Shown here: piece by piece, positions 55,198 to 63,003 of the stretch
Numbering within the stretch: position 1 is the first letter of the stretch
Layout: the number at the start of each line of letters is the position of its first letter
Source of the DNA: Acidobacteriota bacterium
Lineage (GTDB): Bacteria; Acidobacteriota; Terriglobia; Terriglobales; Acidobacteriaceae
Assembly (NCBI GenBank): GCA_003225555.1
Contig: QIAM01000026.1
Coordinates: 1 to 64,000, forward strand
Length of the DNA stretch: 64,000 nt
Direction: 5' to 3'
The notes under the pieces: generated by a model
Database searches by the model: none
What the model saw: the letters and a program-made list of their open reading frames with translations, nothing else
What the model was told of the DNA's origin: nothing
Program-made: the position numbers and the translations under genes

Positions 55198-55585
55198 GGC
55201 GTCCTCCAGAGCCGCTGTCAGGAATCCGCTCGTCGCTCGTCACCGAAAGCACGGGAGGCTCGTGTGACAACTTGCGACGTAAGACGCGTCGTTAGCAAAA
55301 TCGGTAGCGACAGATTGGTGTTGGAGATGAAATTCTTTTGACAAACGTTTTCACTACGAGCAGACGGGAGATAACAACAGCTATGAGCTATGCATGTGGA
55401 AGTGCTGGGAGATTCTGTTCGTGTAACAGTGTGCGCGTCAGCAGCCAACACCCTAGGAATACAACACGGACGCGGGAAACACTTCCATGTGAGGCAGAGC
55501 CGAAACGGTGTGTTGTGCGAGCGCGATCAGCGCGAATCCCGAGAGAGCTTTGTTTGCGCCGTCGGCAATGAAAAGCAAGACAGAC
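55198..55585. other. Intergenic region, nothing recognised
   Basis: About 390 nt without a credible gene or strong structure; presumably the promoter of the exported TPR gene. A TTGACA occurs at about 55338 on the plus strand without a clear -10 partner or downstream gene. Confidence 0.5.
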
Positions 55586-55882
55586 TTATCTGGAAGGGCT
55601 GATATCAGGTTCTTGCAACGCTTTCGACTCGCGGACTTCTAGTTCCTTTTGACGCAGCTGCGTAGCCAGGGCGGGATCGGTTCCGGCTTTGATCACAGTC
55701 TTCTCGGGAAAGTAGCGCCAGCCGGCGTGGCGATCTTCCGAACTCTGTCCGTCTTCGAACTGCTTTACCGCGGCCTCCGCGTTTTGCTTACCGTGGACGA
55801 CCCCCATCACCCCGGCGGACTCATAGGTTCGCACGTTGTGGCGGATGATGACGTAAGAGCCGTTCGATTCTTCGCGTGTCAC
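55586..55882 (-). CDS. Small hypothetical protein
   Basis: 98 residues from GTG 55882 with GAGGT 5 nt upstream. It is soluble and charged, with a beta-like part (GSYVIIRHNVRTYESAGVMGVVHG) and the run GWRYFPEKTVIKAGTDPALATQLRQKELEVRES. No cysteine, signal or membrane segment. No family recognised. It follows the cold-shock gene on the same strand beyond a strong hairpin. Confidence 0.6.
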   Translation of the reverse strand: MTREESNGSYVIIRHNVRTYESAGVMGVVHGKQNAEAAVKQFEDGQSSEDRHAGWRYFPEKTVIKAGTDPALATQLRQKELEVRESKALQEPDISPSR

Positions 55883-55932
55883 AGAGACCTCAAATCATTC
55901 TGATTTGAATCAGAGTCTAACCTTCAGAGATA

Positions 55933-55964
55933 TGCCCGCCGGACGACTTCTTTTCCGGCGGGCA
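55933..55964. terminator. Strong GC hairpin downstream of the cold-shock gene
   Basis: TGCCCGCCGGA (55933-55943) and TCCGGCGGGCA (55954-55964) form a perfect 11-bp stem with a 10-nt loop. No T-run follows on the minus strand, so it may be a weak terminator or an RNA-stabilising 3' end for the cspA-like transcript. Confidence 0.5.
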
Positions 55965-55986
55965 CGCCTGTTTCCGAGATTTGCCG

Positions 55987-56190
55987 CTAGAGCGGCTGAA
56001 CGTTTTCTGCCTGCCAGCCTTTCGGCCCCTTGGTGACGTCGAACTGCACCGTCTGGCCCTCCTGCAAGCTGCGGAAGCCGCCCGCCTGGATCGCCGAGAA
56101 ATGCACAAAAACATCTTCGCCACTCTGTCGGCTGATAAAACCATAGCCCTTGGCGTCGTTAAACCACTTCACTGTTCCTTGTTCTGCCAT
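55987..56190 (-). CDS. Cold-shock protein (CspA family)
   Basis: 67 residues, the standard size. RNP1 is KGYGFISR and RNP2 is DVFVHFSAI, with [14 protein letters not shown] at the N-terminus and [13 protein letters not shown] at the end. It is a single-stranded nucleic-acid-binding RNA chaperone. The ribosome site AAGGAAAC is clear. The upstream non-coding stretch is long, as expected of a regulated cold-shock leader. Confidence 0.96.
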   Translation of the reverse strand: MAEQGTVKWFNDAKGYGFISRQSGEDVFVHFSAIQAGGFRSLQEGQTVQFDVTKGPKGWQAENVQPL

Positions 56191-56660
56191 ATTGATACTG
56201 TTTCCTTTTTGTTGATTTACGCTGGAAGGGAGTCGGAGATACTAAAGACAGGTGCTGGCTGGTTGGCAAGAAGCTGCTTTATTACCGAATCTAGTCAAAC
56301 GCATGTTTAGCATATCACACAAACGGGCAATGAGGGCAGTTACTTGCACCCACCCGCCCGAGGGGGTCCTTGGCGGCCGCGTTTCCCTCCCTGGCCCATC
56401 AGCTCTCCCACAACGGAAACCAATCAGGAAGTATTTCCAATCGCTCCATGATCTAACAGGTATAATCAGTTGACCTTAACCTCGAAGACACATCGCAAAC
56501 TCGTTTCCCTGCGCCTTCGCGATTGAGAAAATCCAGTCCCAGATAAGGCGCCCTGAATCACCAAAACAACGACGTGAACTTGCCGGGTCCTAAGAAAGGC
56601 GCGGCAAAATCGTGGTTTGTCGAAGTCAGGGAGGCACACACTGCGCACGAGGAGACAGCG
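56191..56660. other. Divergent intergenic region between cspA-like and small basic protein genes
   Basis: About 470 nt. Holds the minus-strand leader of the cold-shock gene next to 56190 and the plus-strand promoter region of the small-protein cluster. I see no gene that stands out. Confidence 0.5.
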
Positions 56661-56828
56661 ATGTCAGCACGAAACGGTGACAAATCCCGGTTCCACCGCG
56701 TACGGAAACAGAGGATCCAACTCCGTCTCCGGACCAGAGCGTTTTTGCAGGCGGCAGGACTGGCGAGCGGTTTGAGCACTCCTGCGGGTGCCCCTAAGCC
56801 GTCGCGGTCCCGAACCAAGAATGAGTAA
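56661..56828 (+). CDS. Very small basic protein (about 55 residues)
   Basis: 55 residues from ATG 56661, which has GAGGAG 6 nt upstream, a nearly ideal ribosome site. The sequence begins SARNGDKSRFHRVRKQRIQLRLRTR and is strongly basic, with an Ala/Pro/Ser tail. Similar short NGDK-R-x-R-R/K-K proteins are, as I recall, common in Acidobacteria and some other phyla near RNA-binding genes, but have no assigned role. It lies 37 nt before the RRM gene and is probably co-transcribed. Likely RNA- or ribosome-associated, by charge and context only. Confidence 0.65.
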   Translation: MSARNGDKSRFHRVRKQRIQLRLRTRAFLQAAGLASGLSTPAGAPKPSRSRTKNE

Positions 56829-56865
56829 GTTTGATTTTGATTGAAATAGCACAGCGAGGAGCAGC

Positions 56866-57231
56866 ATGAAGAAGATATTTGTCGGAAACATTCCCCACAG
56901 CACCACGGAAGCGGAACTACGAACCCTTTTCGAACCCCATGGCGCTATCGAGCAGGTCAGCATTGTGACCGAGCGTGAGACCGGCCGTTCCCGCGGATTT
57001 GCCTTCGTGGAAATGACCGACAACGGCGAAGCCGAAAAGGCCATTGCCGCGCTCAACGGCACAGAGTTAGGTGGCCGCGCATTGAACATCAACGAGGCCC
57101 GACCCAAAACCGATAACCGCGGTGGCGGCGGCTTCCGCGGCGGACGTCCGGGTGGCGGCGGCCGTTCCGGCGGCGGCGGACGCGATGACTATCGCGGCCA
57201 GGCCCGCCAACCTCGCGAGCCGCGATGGTAA
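56866..57231 (+). CDS. RNA-binding protein with one RRM domain and Gly-rich tail
   Basis: 121 residues. The RRM spans about 1-80: RNP2 IFVGNI, RNP1 RGFAFVEM, and GTELGGRALNINEARP. The tail is Gly/Arg-rich (GGGGFRGGRPGGGG...) like cyanobacterial Rbp and plant glycine-rich RNA-binding proteins. The RNP aromatic positions (F4 and F44-F46 area) are kept, so RNA binding is likely. It sits in a cluster of cspA-like and basic small proteins, which suggests cold or stress RNA handling. Confidence 0.94.
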   Translation: MKKIFVGNIPHSTTEAELRTLFEPHGAIEQVSIVTERETGRSRGFAFVEMTDNGEAEKAIAALNGTELGGRALNINEARPKTDNRGGGGFRGGRPGGGGRSGGGGRDDYRGQARQPREPRW

Positions 57232-57314
57232 TCTGAATAGTTGAAACATTATTACCGGGCGAGACCATCCTGCATCGCGGGTTCGCGCGCGGAATCCATC
57301 TTGGAGGTATGCCC

Positions 57315-57530
57315 ATGCCAGGTCGAGGTCGTGCAAGCTTCACGAAGCGCCAGAAGGAGCGCTCGCGCCAGGACAAGCAACGCGAGAAAGCCGAACGTAA
57401 AGCCCAACGAAAGGTGGAAAAACAGACCGGCCCCGAGGGCACCGAGTCCCACGATTTCGGCTCAGTCGAGGAACAGTGGGCACTTCCCAACGGAAGTGAC
57501 AATGAAAACGACGAAGAAGACACTGTCTAG
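57315..57530 (+). CDS. Small Lys/Arg/Glu-rich protein (unknown)
   Basis: 71 residues from ATG 57315, with GGAGG 7 nt upstream (ATG 57309 is too close). The first half is a basic charged helix (RASFTKRQKERSRQDKQREKAERKAQRKVEKQ) and the second half is acidic (SVEEQWALPNGSDNENDEEDTV). It follows the RRM gene by 83 nt. Short proteins with a FxKRQKEx-R-K start occur beside RNA-binding genes in several phyla; function unknown. Confidence 0.75.
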   Translation: MPGRGRASFTKRQKERSRQDKQREKAERKAQRKVEKQTGPEGTESHDFGSVEEQWALPNGSDNENDEEDTV

Positions 57531-57550
57531 AACTGCTCTCTACCAACAAC

Positions 57551-57620
57551 TTTGAAAGGGCGCGGCTTCGAGCCGTGCCGCTCAGGGCCACAAAACCAAT
57601 CCGGCTTTAGCCGCTGAGGG
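57551..57620. repeat. Dispersed double-palindrome repeat, copy 5 (inverted)
   Basis: AAGGGCGCGGCTTCGAGCCG, linker, CCGGCTTTAGCCGCTGAGG. Same orientation as copy 4 at 44905 (shared GAAAGGGCGCGGCTT and CGGCTTTAGCCGCTGAGG). Confidence 0.75.
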
Positions 57621-57692
57621 ATTCTTGCCACGAGCAAGAATGAGTTTTTCCGCTCACCTTCGGCTGACGACGTGGACCTTATGCTACCGCTA

Positions 57693-57971
57693 CTACGCTC
57701 CCCCGGCGATCGACGGTACCAACAGAACTTCATCTCCCTCCTGGAAGGCGTAGCTGGGGCCACCCAGGAAGCGAATATCTTCTTCGTTCACGTAGATGTT
57801 AAGGAAGCGCCGCACCTGCCCCTTCTCATCGCGCAAGTGCGGACGCAGATCTGGAAATTTTTCGTCGAGCACCGAAAACAGTTGATCCAGATTCGTTGCC
57901 GCACACTGGATTGATCCCACACCAGCAGTGTGCCGTCGGAGAGCAGTCGGAATCTGCACCGTAATCGGCAT
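57693..57971 (-). CDS. MoaD/ThiS-like sulfur carrier protein ending Gly-Gly-Ala
   Basis: 92 residues from ATG 57971, one base after the stop of the threonine-synthase-like gene (TAA-C-ATG), so clearly coupled. Ubiquitin-like fold of the CysO/MoaD type: MPITVQIPTALRRHT, FLNIYVNEEDIRFLGG, FQEGDEVLLVPSIAGGA. The terminal Gly-Gly would carry a thiocarboxylate; one extra Ala must first be removed, as in carriers processed by a JAMM protease (HcyS, QbsE, by memory). With its partner enzyme it probably supplies sulfur for an amino acid rather than for molybdopterin. Confidence 0.88.
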   Translation of the reverse strand: MPITVQIPTALRRHTAGVGSIQCAATNLDQLFSVLDEKFPDLRPHLRDEKGQVRRFLNIYVNEEDIRFLGGPSYAFQEGDEVLLVPSIAGGA

Positions 57972-57972
57972 G

Positions 57973-59256
57973 TTAAGCCCCCACCACCGAAGTTTCGCGA
58001 GCCACTTCGGCCACATCCAGCGTGCGCTGCAGATACTGTTCAAACTCAGCCAGCTTAGGCGCAATCGGACGCTCGGCCTCGTAGACACCCGCCAGCACGT
58101 CGGTCGTCTTCAGACCATTGCCGGTGATGCACAGCACCGTCGTCTCCTCGGGCAGGATGCGGTCCTGGCGATACAACTTGCCCGCCGAGCCCACAGTGAC
58201 GCCCCCGGCAGTCTCCGTGAAGATGCCTTCGGTCTCCGCCAGCAACCGAATGGAATCGATCACCTCAGGATCGCTGACGTCCTCACTCCATCCGCCACTA
58301 TTCTTGATGGTCTTGATTGCATAGTGCCCATCAGCAGGATTGCCAATCGCCAGTGATCGCGCGATCGTCGCAGGTTTTTGCGGCTCGATCTCGGAGGCAC
58401 CCGTCTTCACCGCGGTCGAAATCGGAGAGCATCCCGTCGCCTGCGCGCCGAAGAACTTCACTTCCTTGCCTTCAACCAAGCCCAGCTTGATCAGCTCGTC
58501 AAACGCCTTCTTGATCTTCACAATCAGCGACCCACCGGCCATCGGGACAACAACGTTGTCCGGCAGCCGCCAGCCCAATTGCTCGGCAATCTCAAAGCCT
58601 ACAGTCTTCGATCCCTCAGCGTAGTAGGGACGCAGGTTCACGTTGACGAATCCCCAATTGCGCTCGTCCGCAATCTGCGAGCAGAGCCGATTGACCTGGT
58701 CGTAGCTCCCCGCGATGCGGACGACCTTCGCTCCGAACACATTCGTACCCAGAATCTTCGCCGGCTCCAAGTCGGCCGGGATAAATATCCAAGCCTTGAA
58801 CTCCTCTCGCGCCGCATGTGCCGCCACGGCATTCGCCAGATTCCCGGTAGACGAACACGAGACAGTATCGAATCCAAACTCGCGCGCCTGCGCCAATGCC
58901 ACCGCAACCACGCGATCCTTGAAGCTCAGCGTCGGCAAGCAGACGGCATCGTTCTTGATGTAAAGATTCTGGGGGAGCGCACCCAAGCGCTCAGCAAGAT
59001 GCGGCGCCTGGAACAACGGCGTGAACCCTACTGGCAGTCCTGGTTTAAAGCTTTGGGGGAGGGGCAAAAGCTCAGCGTAGCGCCACATGTTCGGGGACCG
59101 CTGGGAAATGCGCTCGCGAGTGAATGATCCCTCGCAGCGGATCGCGTCATAGTCGTAAGCAACTTCCAGAGGAGAGAAACACTCATCGCAGATCGAACGA
59201 GGCTGGTTTCCCCAGGTTCGTCCACATTCCCGGCACCGCAGTTCGTAGTGAGACAT
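57973..59256 (-). CDS. thrC: Threonine-synthase-like PLP enzyme under a SAM riboswitch
   Basis: 427 residues from ATG 59256. An N-terminal zinc-ribbon (CRECG and CDECF) is followed by the fold-type II PLP domain: the PLP lysine in PTLSFKDRVVAVAL, the substrate loop VSCSSTGNLANAVAAHA, the VPMAGGSL Gly loop, and CITGNGLKTTDVL near the end. By family it turns O-phosphohomoserine into threonine. Context suggests more: a SAM-I riboswitch sits in its leader and a sulfur-carrier gene follows one base after its stop, so it may instead or also make homocysteine. That role is inference; the threonine-synthase fold is clear. Confidence 0.88.
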   Translation of the reverse strand: MSHYELRCRECGRTWGNQPRSICDECFSPLEVAYDYDAIRCEGSFTRERISQRSPNMWRYAELLPLPQSFKPGLPVGFTPLFQAPHLAERLGALPQNLYIKNDAVCLPTLSFKDRVVAVALAQAREFGFDTVSCSSTGNLANAVAAHAAREEFKAWIFIPADLEPAKILGTNVFGAKVVRIAGSYDQVNRLCSQIADERNWGFVNVNLRPYYAEGSKTVGFEIAEQLGWRLPDNVVVPMAGGSLIVKIKKAFDELIKLGLVEGKEVKFFGAQATGCSPISTAVKTGASEIEPQKPATIARSLAIGNPADGHYAIKTIKNSGGWSEDVSDPEVIDSIRLLAETEGIFTETAGGVTVGSAGKLYRQDRILPEETTVLCITGNGLKTTDVLAGVYEAERPIAPKLAEFEQYLQRTLDVAEVARETSVVGA

Positions 59257-59330
59257 GACGGCTACTCGCTTTCTTGCTTCTTTTGTCAAAGCACCTGCGA
59301 ATAGCTGAGGACGAGCCGGAAAAAATGGCC

Positions 59331-59371
59331 TAAAAACAAAGGCCTCTTTTTCCAGGAAAAGGAAAAGAGGC
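59331..59371 (-). terminator. Intrinsic terminator in the riboswitch leader
   Basis: On the minus strand GCCTCTTTTCC (from 59371) pairs with GGAAAAAGAGGC (to 59342), one bulge, followed by CTTTGTTTTT. It lies between the SAM aptamer and the coding start, so it is the likely switch-controlled terminator; a small second GGCC/GGCC hairpin with T6 follows. Confidence 0.75.
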
Positions 59372-59419
59372 TATCGGATGCAATACAGCGCGCATGCCGA
59401 ATCCCATGTTCCCTGTTTC

Positions 59420-59512
59420 CAGGAGAGAGTTGGCACCAGACACCCGGGATATATGATCCCGGTTCGGTTGCCGTGGCGTCTCAGGGCTCGTCCCTCAGCC
59501 ACTCTGCATGAA
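59420..59512 (-). ncRNA. SAM-I (S-box) riboswitch aptamer
   Basis: Reading the minus strand: CAGAG, GGCTGAGGGACGAGCCCTGA, CGCCACGGCAACC, then a variable hairpin with CGGGATCATATATCCCGG, and GGTGCCAACTCTC. These match the S-box consensus (AGAG, GAGGGA..GGCCC.GUGA-like, GGCAACC, GGUGCCAA, CUCU). P1 is closed by AGAG/CTCT. It is followed by a terminator before the thrC-like gene, so high S-adenosylmethionine should lower expression. Confidence 0.9.
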
Positions 59513-59615
59513 ATTCAGGTCCACCCCCCACTATAAGCGAAGAGCGAACTTGTTCGTACGATACTAAACGGGTTGCCGCTCCTCAGTCAAGCCTTTCGAT
59601 CCCGGGAAATCCCGT

Positions 59616-59648
59616 GAAGCCAGGCCACTGATTACCCCGTGCCTGGCT
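59616..59648 (-). terminator. Dyad downstream of the FKBP gene
   Basis: AAGCCAGGC (59616-59624) and GCCTGGCTT (59640-59648) form a perfect 9-bp stem, 15-nt loop, 16 nt past the FKBP stop on the minus strand. No T-run follows. Confidence 0.45.
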
Positions 59649-59663
59649 TGGATGGGAAGGCCG

Positions 59664-60479
59664 CTACTTCTTGTCCGTCCCCTTGTCGGCAATCGAAACC
59701 AACTCGACCTCAAAAATCAGAGTCGCGCCGGGACCGATATCCCCTCCCCCGCCGCGATCGCCATAGGCAAGATCCGAGGGGACGAACAGCTGCCACTTTG
59801 ACCCGACCGGCATGAGCTGAAGGGCTTCGGTCCATCCCTTGATCACGCCAGTAACGGGAAAGGTCGCAGGGCCACCGTGCTTGCCCGAACTGTCGAACTC
59901 CTTGCCGTCGATCAGCGTGCCGCGATAGTTGCAGACCACGGAATCGGTCGCCGTCGGCTTCGCACCCGTGCCGGGCTGCAGAATCTTGTATTGCAGGCCG
60001 CTGGGCAGCGCGACCACGCCTTGCTTGCTCTTGTTGGCGGCAAGAAATGCCTCGCCTTCCTTCTTGTTCGCCTCTCCCATCTCCTGCATTTTGGCCTGCT
60101 GTTTCTTGTTAACTTCGTTCTGAATGGCTGTCAGAGCGGCGCGCGCTTCATCGTCGGTCAGAGCGGTTTTGCCGCCGGCCAGCGTGTCCCTCAAGCCTCG
60201 CGCCAGAATGTTCGGATCCACCGGCACGGATTGCGAATGCAGGCTCTTCCCCAGATTCATTCCCAGGGCGTAACTGAATTTCTCTTTCTGCGTCTTGAGC
60301 GCGAGAGGAGCCTGGCTCTTCGCCGCAGTCCCCGTCTTTGGCTTCGCGGCCGGAGTTTGAGCCTTCGTCGAAGGAGCAGCTTGAGTTGAGGCCGCAGGAG
60401 TCTGCTGGCCAAGAGCGAAGGCGCCGCCGAACACGAGTGCCATCGCTGCCGTGAGCATAGGAATCAAAGATTTCTGCAT
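59664..60479 (-). CDS. Exported FKBP-type peptidyl-prolyl isomerase (FkpA/Mip-like)
   Basis: 271 residues from ATG 60479; a 21-residue in-frame extension is not supported. Signal peptide (SLIPMLTAAMALVFGGAFALGQ), an Ala/Pro/Thr/Lys-rich linker, a helical dimerisation domain (KEKFSYALGMNLGKSLHSQSVPVDPNILARGLRDTLAGG, about 80-165) and the FKBP domain (about 170-265: LPSGLQYKILQPGTG, YRGTLIDGKEFDSS, VIKGWTEALQLMPVG, DLAYGDRGGG, ATLIFEVELVSI). A periplasmic folding helper of the FkpA/Mip group; active-site residues (Tyr, Phe, Asp, Trp, Ile, Tyr) look intact. Confidence 0.93.
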   Translation of the reverse strand: MQKSLIPMLTAAMALVFGGAFALGQQTPAASTQAAPSTKAQTPAAKPKTGTAAKSQAPLALKTQKEKFSYALGMNLGKSLHSQSVPVDPNILARGLRDTLAGGKTALTDDEARAALTAIQNEVNKKQQAKMQEMGEANKKEGEAFLAANKSKQGVVALPSGLQYKILQPGTGAKPTATDSVVCNYRGTLIDGKEFDSSGKHGGPATFPVTGVIKGWTEALQLMPVGSKWQLFVPSDLAYGDRGGGGDIGPGATLIFEVELVSIADKGTDKK

Positions 60480-60597
60480 AAATGTATTTTCACATTGCCG
60501 GAACGAATCCAGCAAACTCGCTAAAACACAAAGAAGAACCAATGAACCACGAAGGACGCGAAGTTATACGAAGGTTTAGTCTCAGGTTCCCTTCGTG

Positions 60598-60635
60598 TAC
60601 CGCAGCTTGTCCTGAGCGTAGCCGAAGGGTGCCCT
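60598..60635. repeat. Short copy of the CTTGTCCTGAGCG repeat
   Basis: CAGCTTGTCCTGAGCGTAGCCGAAGG, related to the elements at 8643 and 46302; preceded by CGAAGGACGCGAAG units (about 60550-60574). Confidence 0.45.
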
Positions 60636-60705
60636 TTGGTGGTTAAGCCGTGGTGATCCGGATCTTCAATCAACAATCAGGAAATCAACAATCAACAATG
60701 CACTC

Positions 60706-61911
60706 TCACCGGCTGTACTGATTCTTCTTCTTGTCCGCGTGTCGTTCGAGCCCCAACTCAAGCAGCCGGTCAATCAAGTCGGCGTAAGCCAGTCCCGACG
60801 CCGCCCACAGCTTCGGATACATACTGATCGCAGTAAATCCCGGCATGGTATTGATCTCGTTCAGATAGATCCTGCGAATCTTCGGATCCATGAGAAAGTC
60901 GACGCGAGCCAGGCCTGAGCAGTCCACAGCCTGAAAGGCCTGCACCGCCAACTGCTGTACCTTCTTCGTTTCCGCCTTGCTGAGCTTCGCCGGAATGATC
61001 AGCTGCGACCCTTCGTCGAGATACTTCGCCGTATAGTCGTAGAACTCCTTACCCGGCACAATCTCTCCCGGCACCGAGGCCACGGGCTCGTCATTCCCCA
61101 GCACCGAACATTCAATCTCGCGAGCCTTGTTCTTCTTCCCTCCCACGCCCTGCTCGATCACGATCTTGCGGTCGAACTTCGCAGCCTCCTCAATGGCCGG
61201 TCCAAGCTCTTTGCGGTCGCGCGCCTTGCTGATGCCAACCGACGATCCCAGGTTCGCCGGCTTCACGAACACGGGATACTTTAGCTTGCTCTCGACCACT
61301 TTCCGAACTTTCTTCGGATCCCTTTCCCACGCGCCGCGCAAAATCGTGACGTGCTTCACAATCGGGATTCCCGCCGCGATGAACAGAGACTTCATGATGT
61401 CCTTGTCCATTCCGGCCGCAGAGCCCAGCACACCAGCGCCGACGTAGGGGATGTCCGCCAATTCGAGCAGACCCTGAATGGTTCCATCTTCGCCAAACGT
61501 CCCGTGCAACACAGGGAAGATCACGTCCACATTAATCGCGCGATCACTGGCGCGACGAGTGAGTCCAGCATCACTCTGGAACGGTACCAGCCCACTTTGA
61601 CGATGCACCGGCTCGGGAGGCACTACCACGGACTCGCCCTGAGCCAGCAAGGCGGCGCCAGGAGTCGCGTCGGGATCCCCCGCCCGCAAATGTGCCTGTG
61701 TGGAGCGGACACTCTTGTCCGCCGCATTGCCAAGCAGCAGATTCTCCGCATGCTCGGCCGTCAGCCAGCGTCCTTCCTTCGTGATACCAATCGGCACCAC
61801 CTCGTACTTGTTCTTATCAATAGCGTTGACTACCGACGCAGCTGACAGCAGCGAAACCTCGTGCTCCCCGCTACGACCGCCAAACAGAACCCCAATGCGA
61901 AGCTTTTTCAT
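60706..61911 (-). CDS. ddl: D-alanine--D-alanine ligase
   Basis: 401 residues, long for Ddl (about 310-370), the surplus being an insert near residues 55-115. ATP-grasp motifs: [74 protein letters not shown], and the metal-binding end [24 protein letters not shown]. It makes the D-Ala-D-Ala dipeptide for peptidoglycan. The insert [24 protein letters not shown]-type region (about 75-110) is low in conservation. On the same strand as the FKBP and arginase genes, but with gaps of 226 and 63 nt. Confidence 0.94.
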   Translation of the reverse strand: MKKLRIGVLFGGRSGEHEVSLLSAASVVNAIDKNKYEVVPIGITKEGRWLTAEHAENLLLGNAADKSVRSTQAHLRAGDPDATPGAALLAQGESVVVPPEPVHRQSGLVPFQSDAGLTRRASDRAINVDVIFPVLHGTFGEDGTIQGLLELADIPYVGAGVLGSAAGMDKDIMKSLFIAAGIPIVKHVTILRGAWERDPKKVRKVVESKLKYPVFVKPANLGSSVGISKARDRKELGPAIEEAAKFDRKIVIEQGVGGKKNKAREIECSVLGNDEPVASVPGEIVPGKEFYDYTAKYLDEGSQLIIPAKLSKAETKKVQQLAVQAFQAVDCSGLARVDFLMDPKIRRIYLNEINTMPGFTAISMYPKLWAASGLAYADLIDRLLELGLERHADKKKNQYSR

Positions 61912-61974
61912 GACCTTTCAGTGTGGACGCGCCCCAACTGCGGAGTCAATCGCAGGGTTGGTTCCGGGTAGAAA

Positions 61975-62913
61975 CTACAGAATCTTCTTCCCAAACGCCG
62001 AAAGCGCCAGCTCCACCGCCAGATCAGCCGTCCGGTTGTGCTCGTCGATCACCGGATTCACTTCCACGATTTCAAAGCTCAGCATGCGCCCGTGATCGGC
62101 AATGATCTCCATGGCGAGGTGAGCCTCGCGATAGGTTGCGCCTCCGCGCACCGGAGTACCGACCCCCGGCGCGTCCTCGGGATCAATCCAATCCATGTCC
62201 AATGAAATGTGATAGCCCGCAGTACCGCGGCCAGCCATGCCTAGGGCCTCCTCCATTACAGTGCGCATGCCACGCTCGTCGATATCGCGCATGGTGAAGA
62301 CGCCAATGCCCGCTTTCCGTACGTTTTCTTTCTCAATCGCATCGATGTCGCGCACTCCGACCAGCACACAATTCTCCGGCTTCACCTTGGGAGAGAAATC
62401 AAAAATATTCGAGAGCTCCGCGGGACCCAGCCCCATCAGCGCCGCCAATGGCATCCCGTGCACGTTGCCGCTGGGCGAAGTCTCCGGCGTGTTGATGTCG
62501 GTATGCGCGTCGATCCAGATCAGCCCGATCCGCTGGTTCTGCCGCCGGTAATACTCGGCAACACCAGCCACAGTTCCCGCCGCGACCGAGTGGTCACCCC
62601 CCAGGGTCAAAGGAATCTTTTCCGCCTCGAGCGTCTTGATGACCAGCTCCGCATGCTTAGTACAGGTGGCAGTAATCTCCTTCAAATACTTCGCGTGAGT
62701 GTCGCCTTCCTTTTTCTGCTCGGGGATCGCAACCGCCACATTGCCCCCGTCCTCGACCTCGTGCCCGAGCTCTTCGAGGCGCGCTTCAAGTCCAGCCACC
62801 CGCACGGCCGACGGGCCCATGTCAACGCCGCGACGCGACTGGCCAAGGTCCAGGGGAACGCCAATCACACGGATCTTCTTCGGAATAATGTTGGTGGAAG
62901 TTGTGATCGTCAT
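61975..62913 (-). CDS. rocF: Arginase
   Basis: 312 residues from ATG 62913 (an in-frame start at 62955 adds 14 residues). Arginase/agmatinase-family metal motifs: [32 protein letters not shown], and [22 protein letters not shown]; the N-terminus [23 protein letters not shown] is typical of true arginase. It hydrolyses arginine to ornithine and urea using two Mn ions. The third metal motif has Trp in DMDWIDP where DVDALDP is usual. No urease or ornithine genes adjoin it. Confidence 0.93.
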   Translation of the reverse strand: MTITTSTNIIPKKIRVIGVPLDLGQSRRGVDMGPSAVRVAGLEARLEELGHEVEDGGNVAVAIPEQKKEGDTHAKYLKEITATCTKHAELVIKTLEAEKIPLTLGGDHSVAAGTVAGVAEYYRRQNQRIGLIWIDAHTDINTPETSPSGNVHGMPLAALMGLGPAELSNIFDFSPKVKPENCVLVGVRDIDAIEKENVRKAGIGVFTMRDIDERGMRTVMEEALGMAGRGTAGYHISLDMDWIDPEDAPGVGTPVRGGATYREAHLAMEIIADHGRMLSFEIVEVNPVIDEHNRTADLAVELALSAFGKKIL

Positions 62914-63003
62914 AGAGATTTGCCATTGTGTAATTGGCCAATTGGAAAGGCGCATCGCCAGATTTCAATTGCGCAGTTACCCGATATCCCAATTACCTAA
63001 TTC

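Larger units (their letters stand above)
59257..59663 (-). other. Long leader of the thrC-like gene plus 3' region of the FKBP gene
   Basis: Holds the SAM riboswitch (59420-59512), its terminator hairpin (59331-59371) and a dyad downstream of the FKBP gene (59616-59648). No coding sequence seen. Confidence 0.7.
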
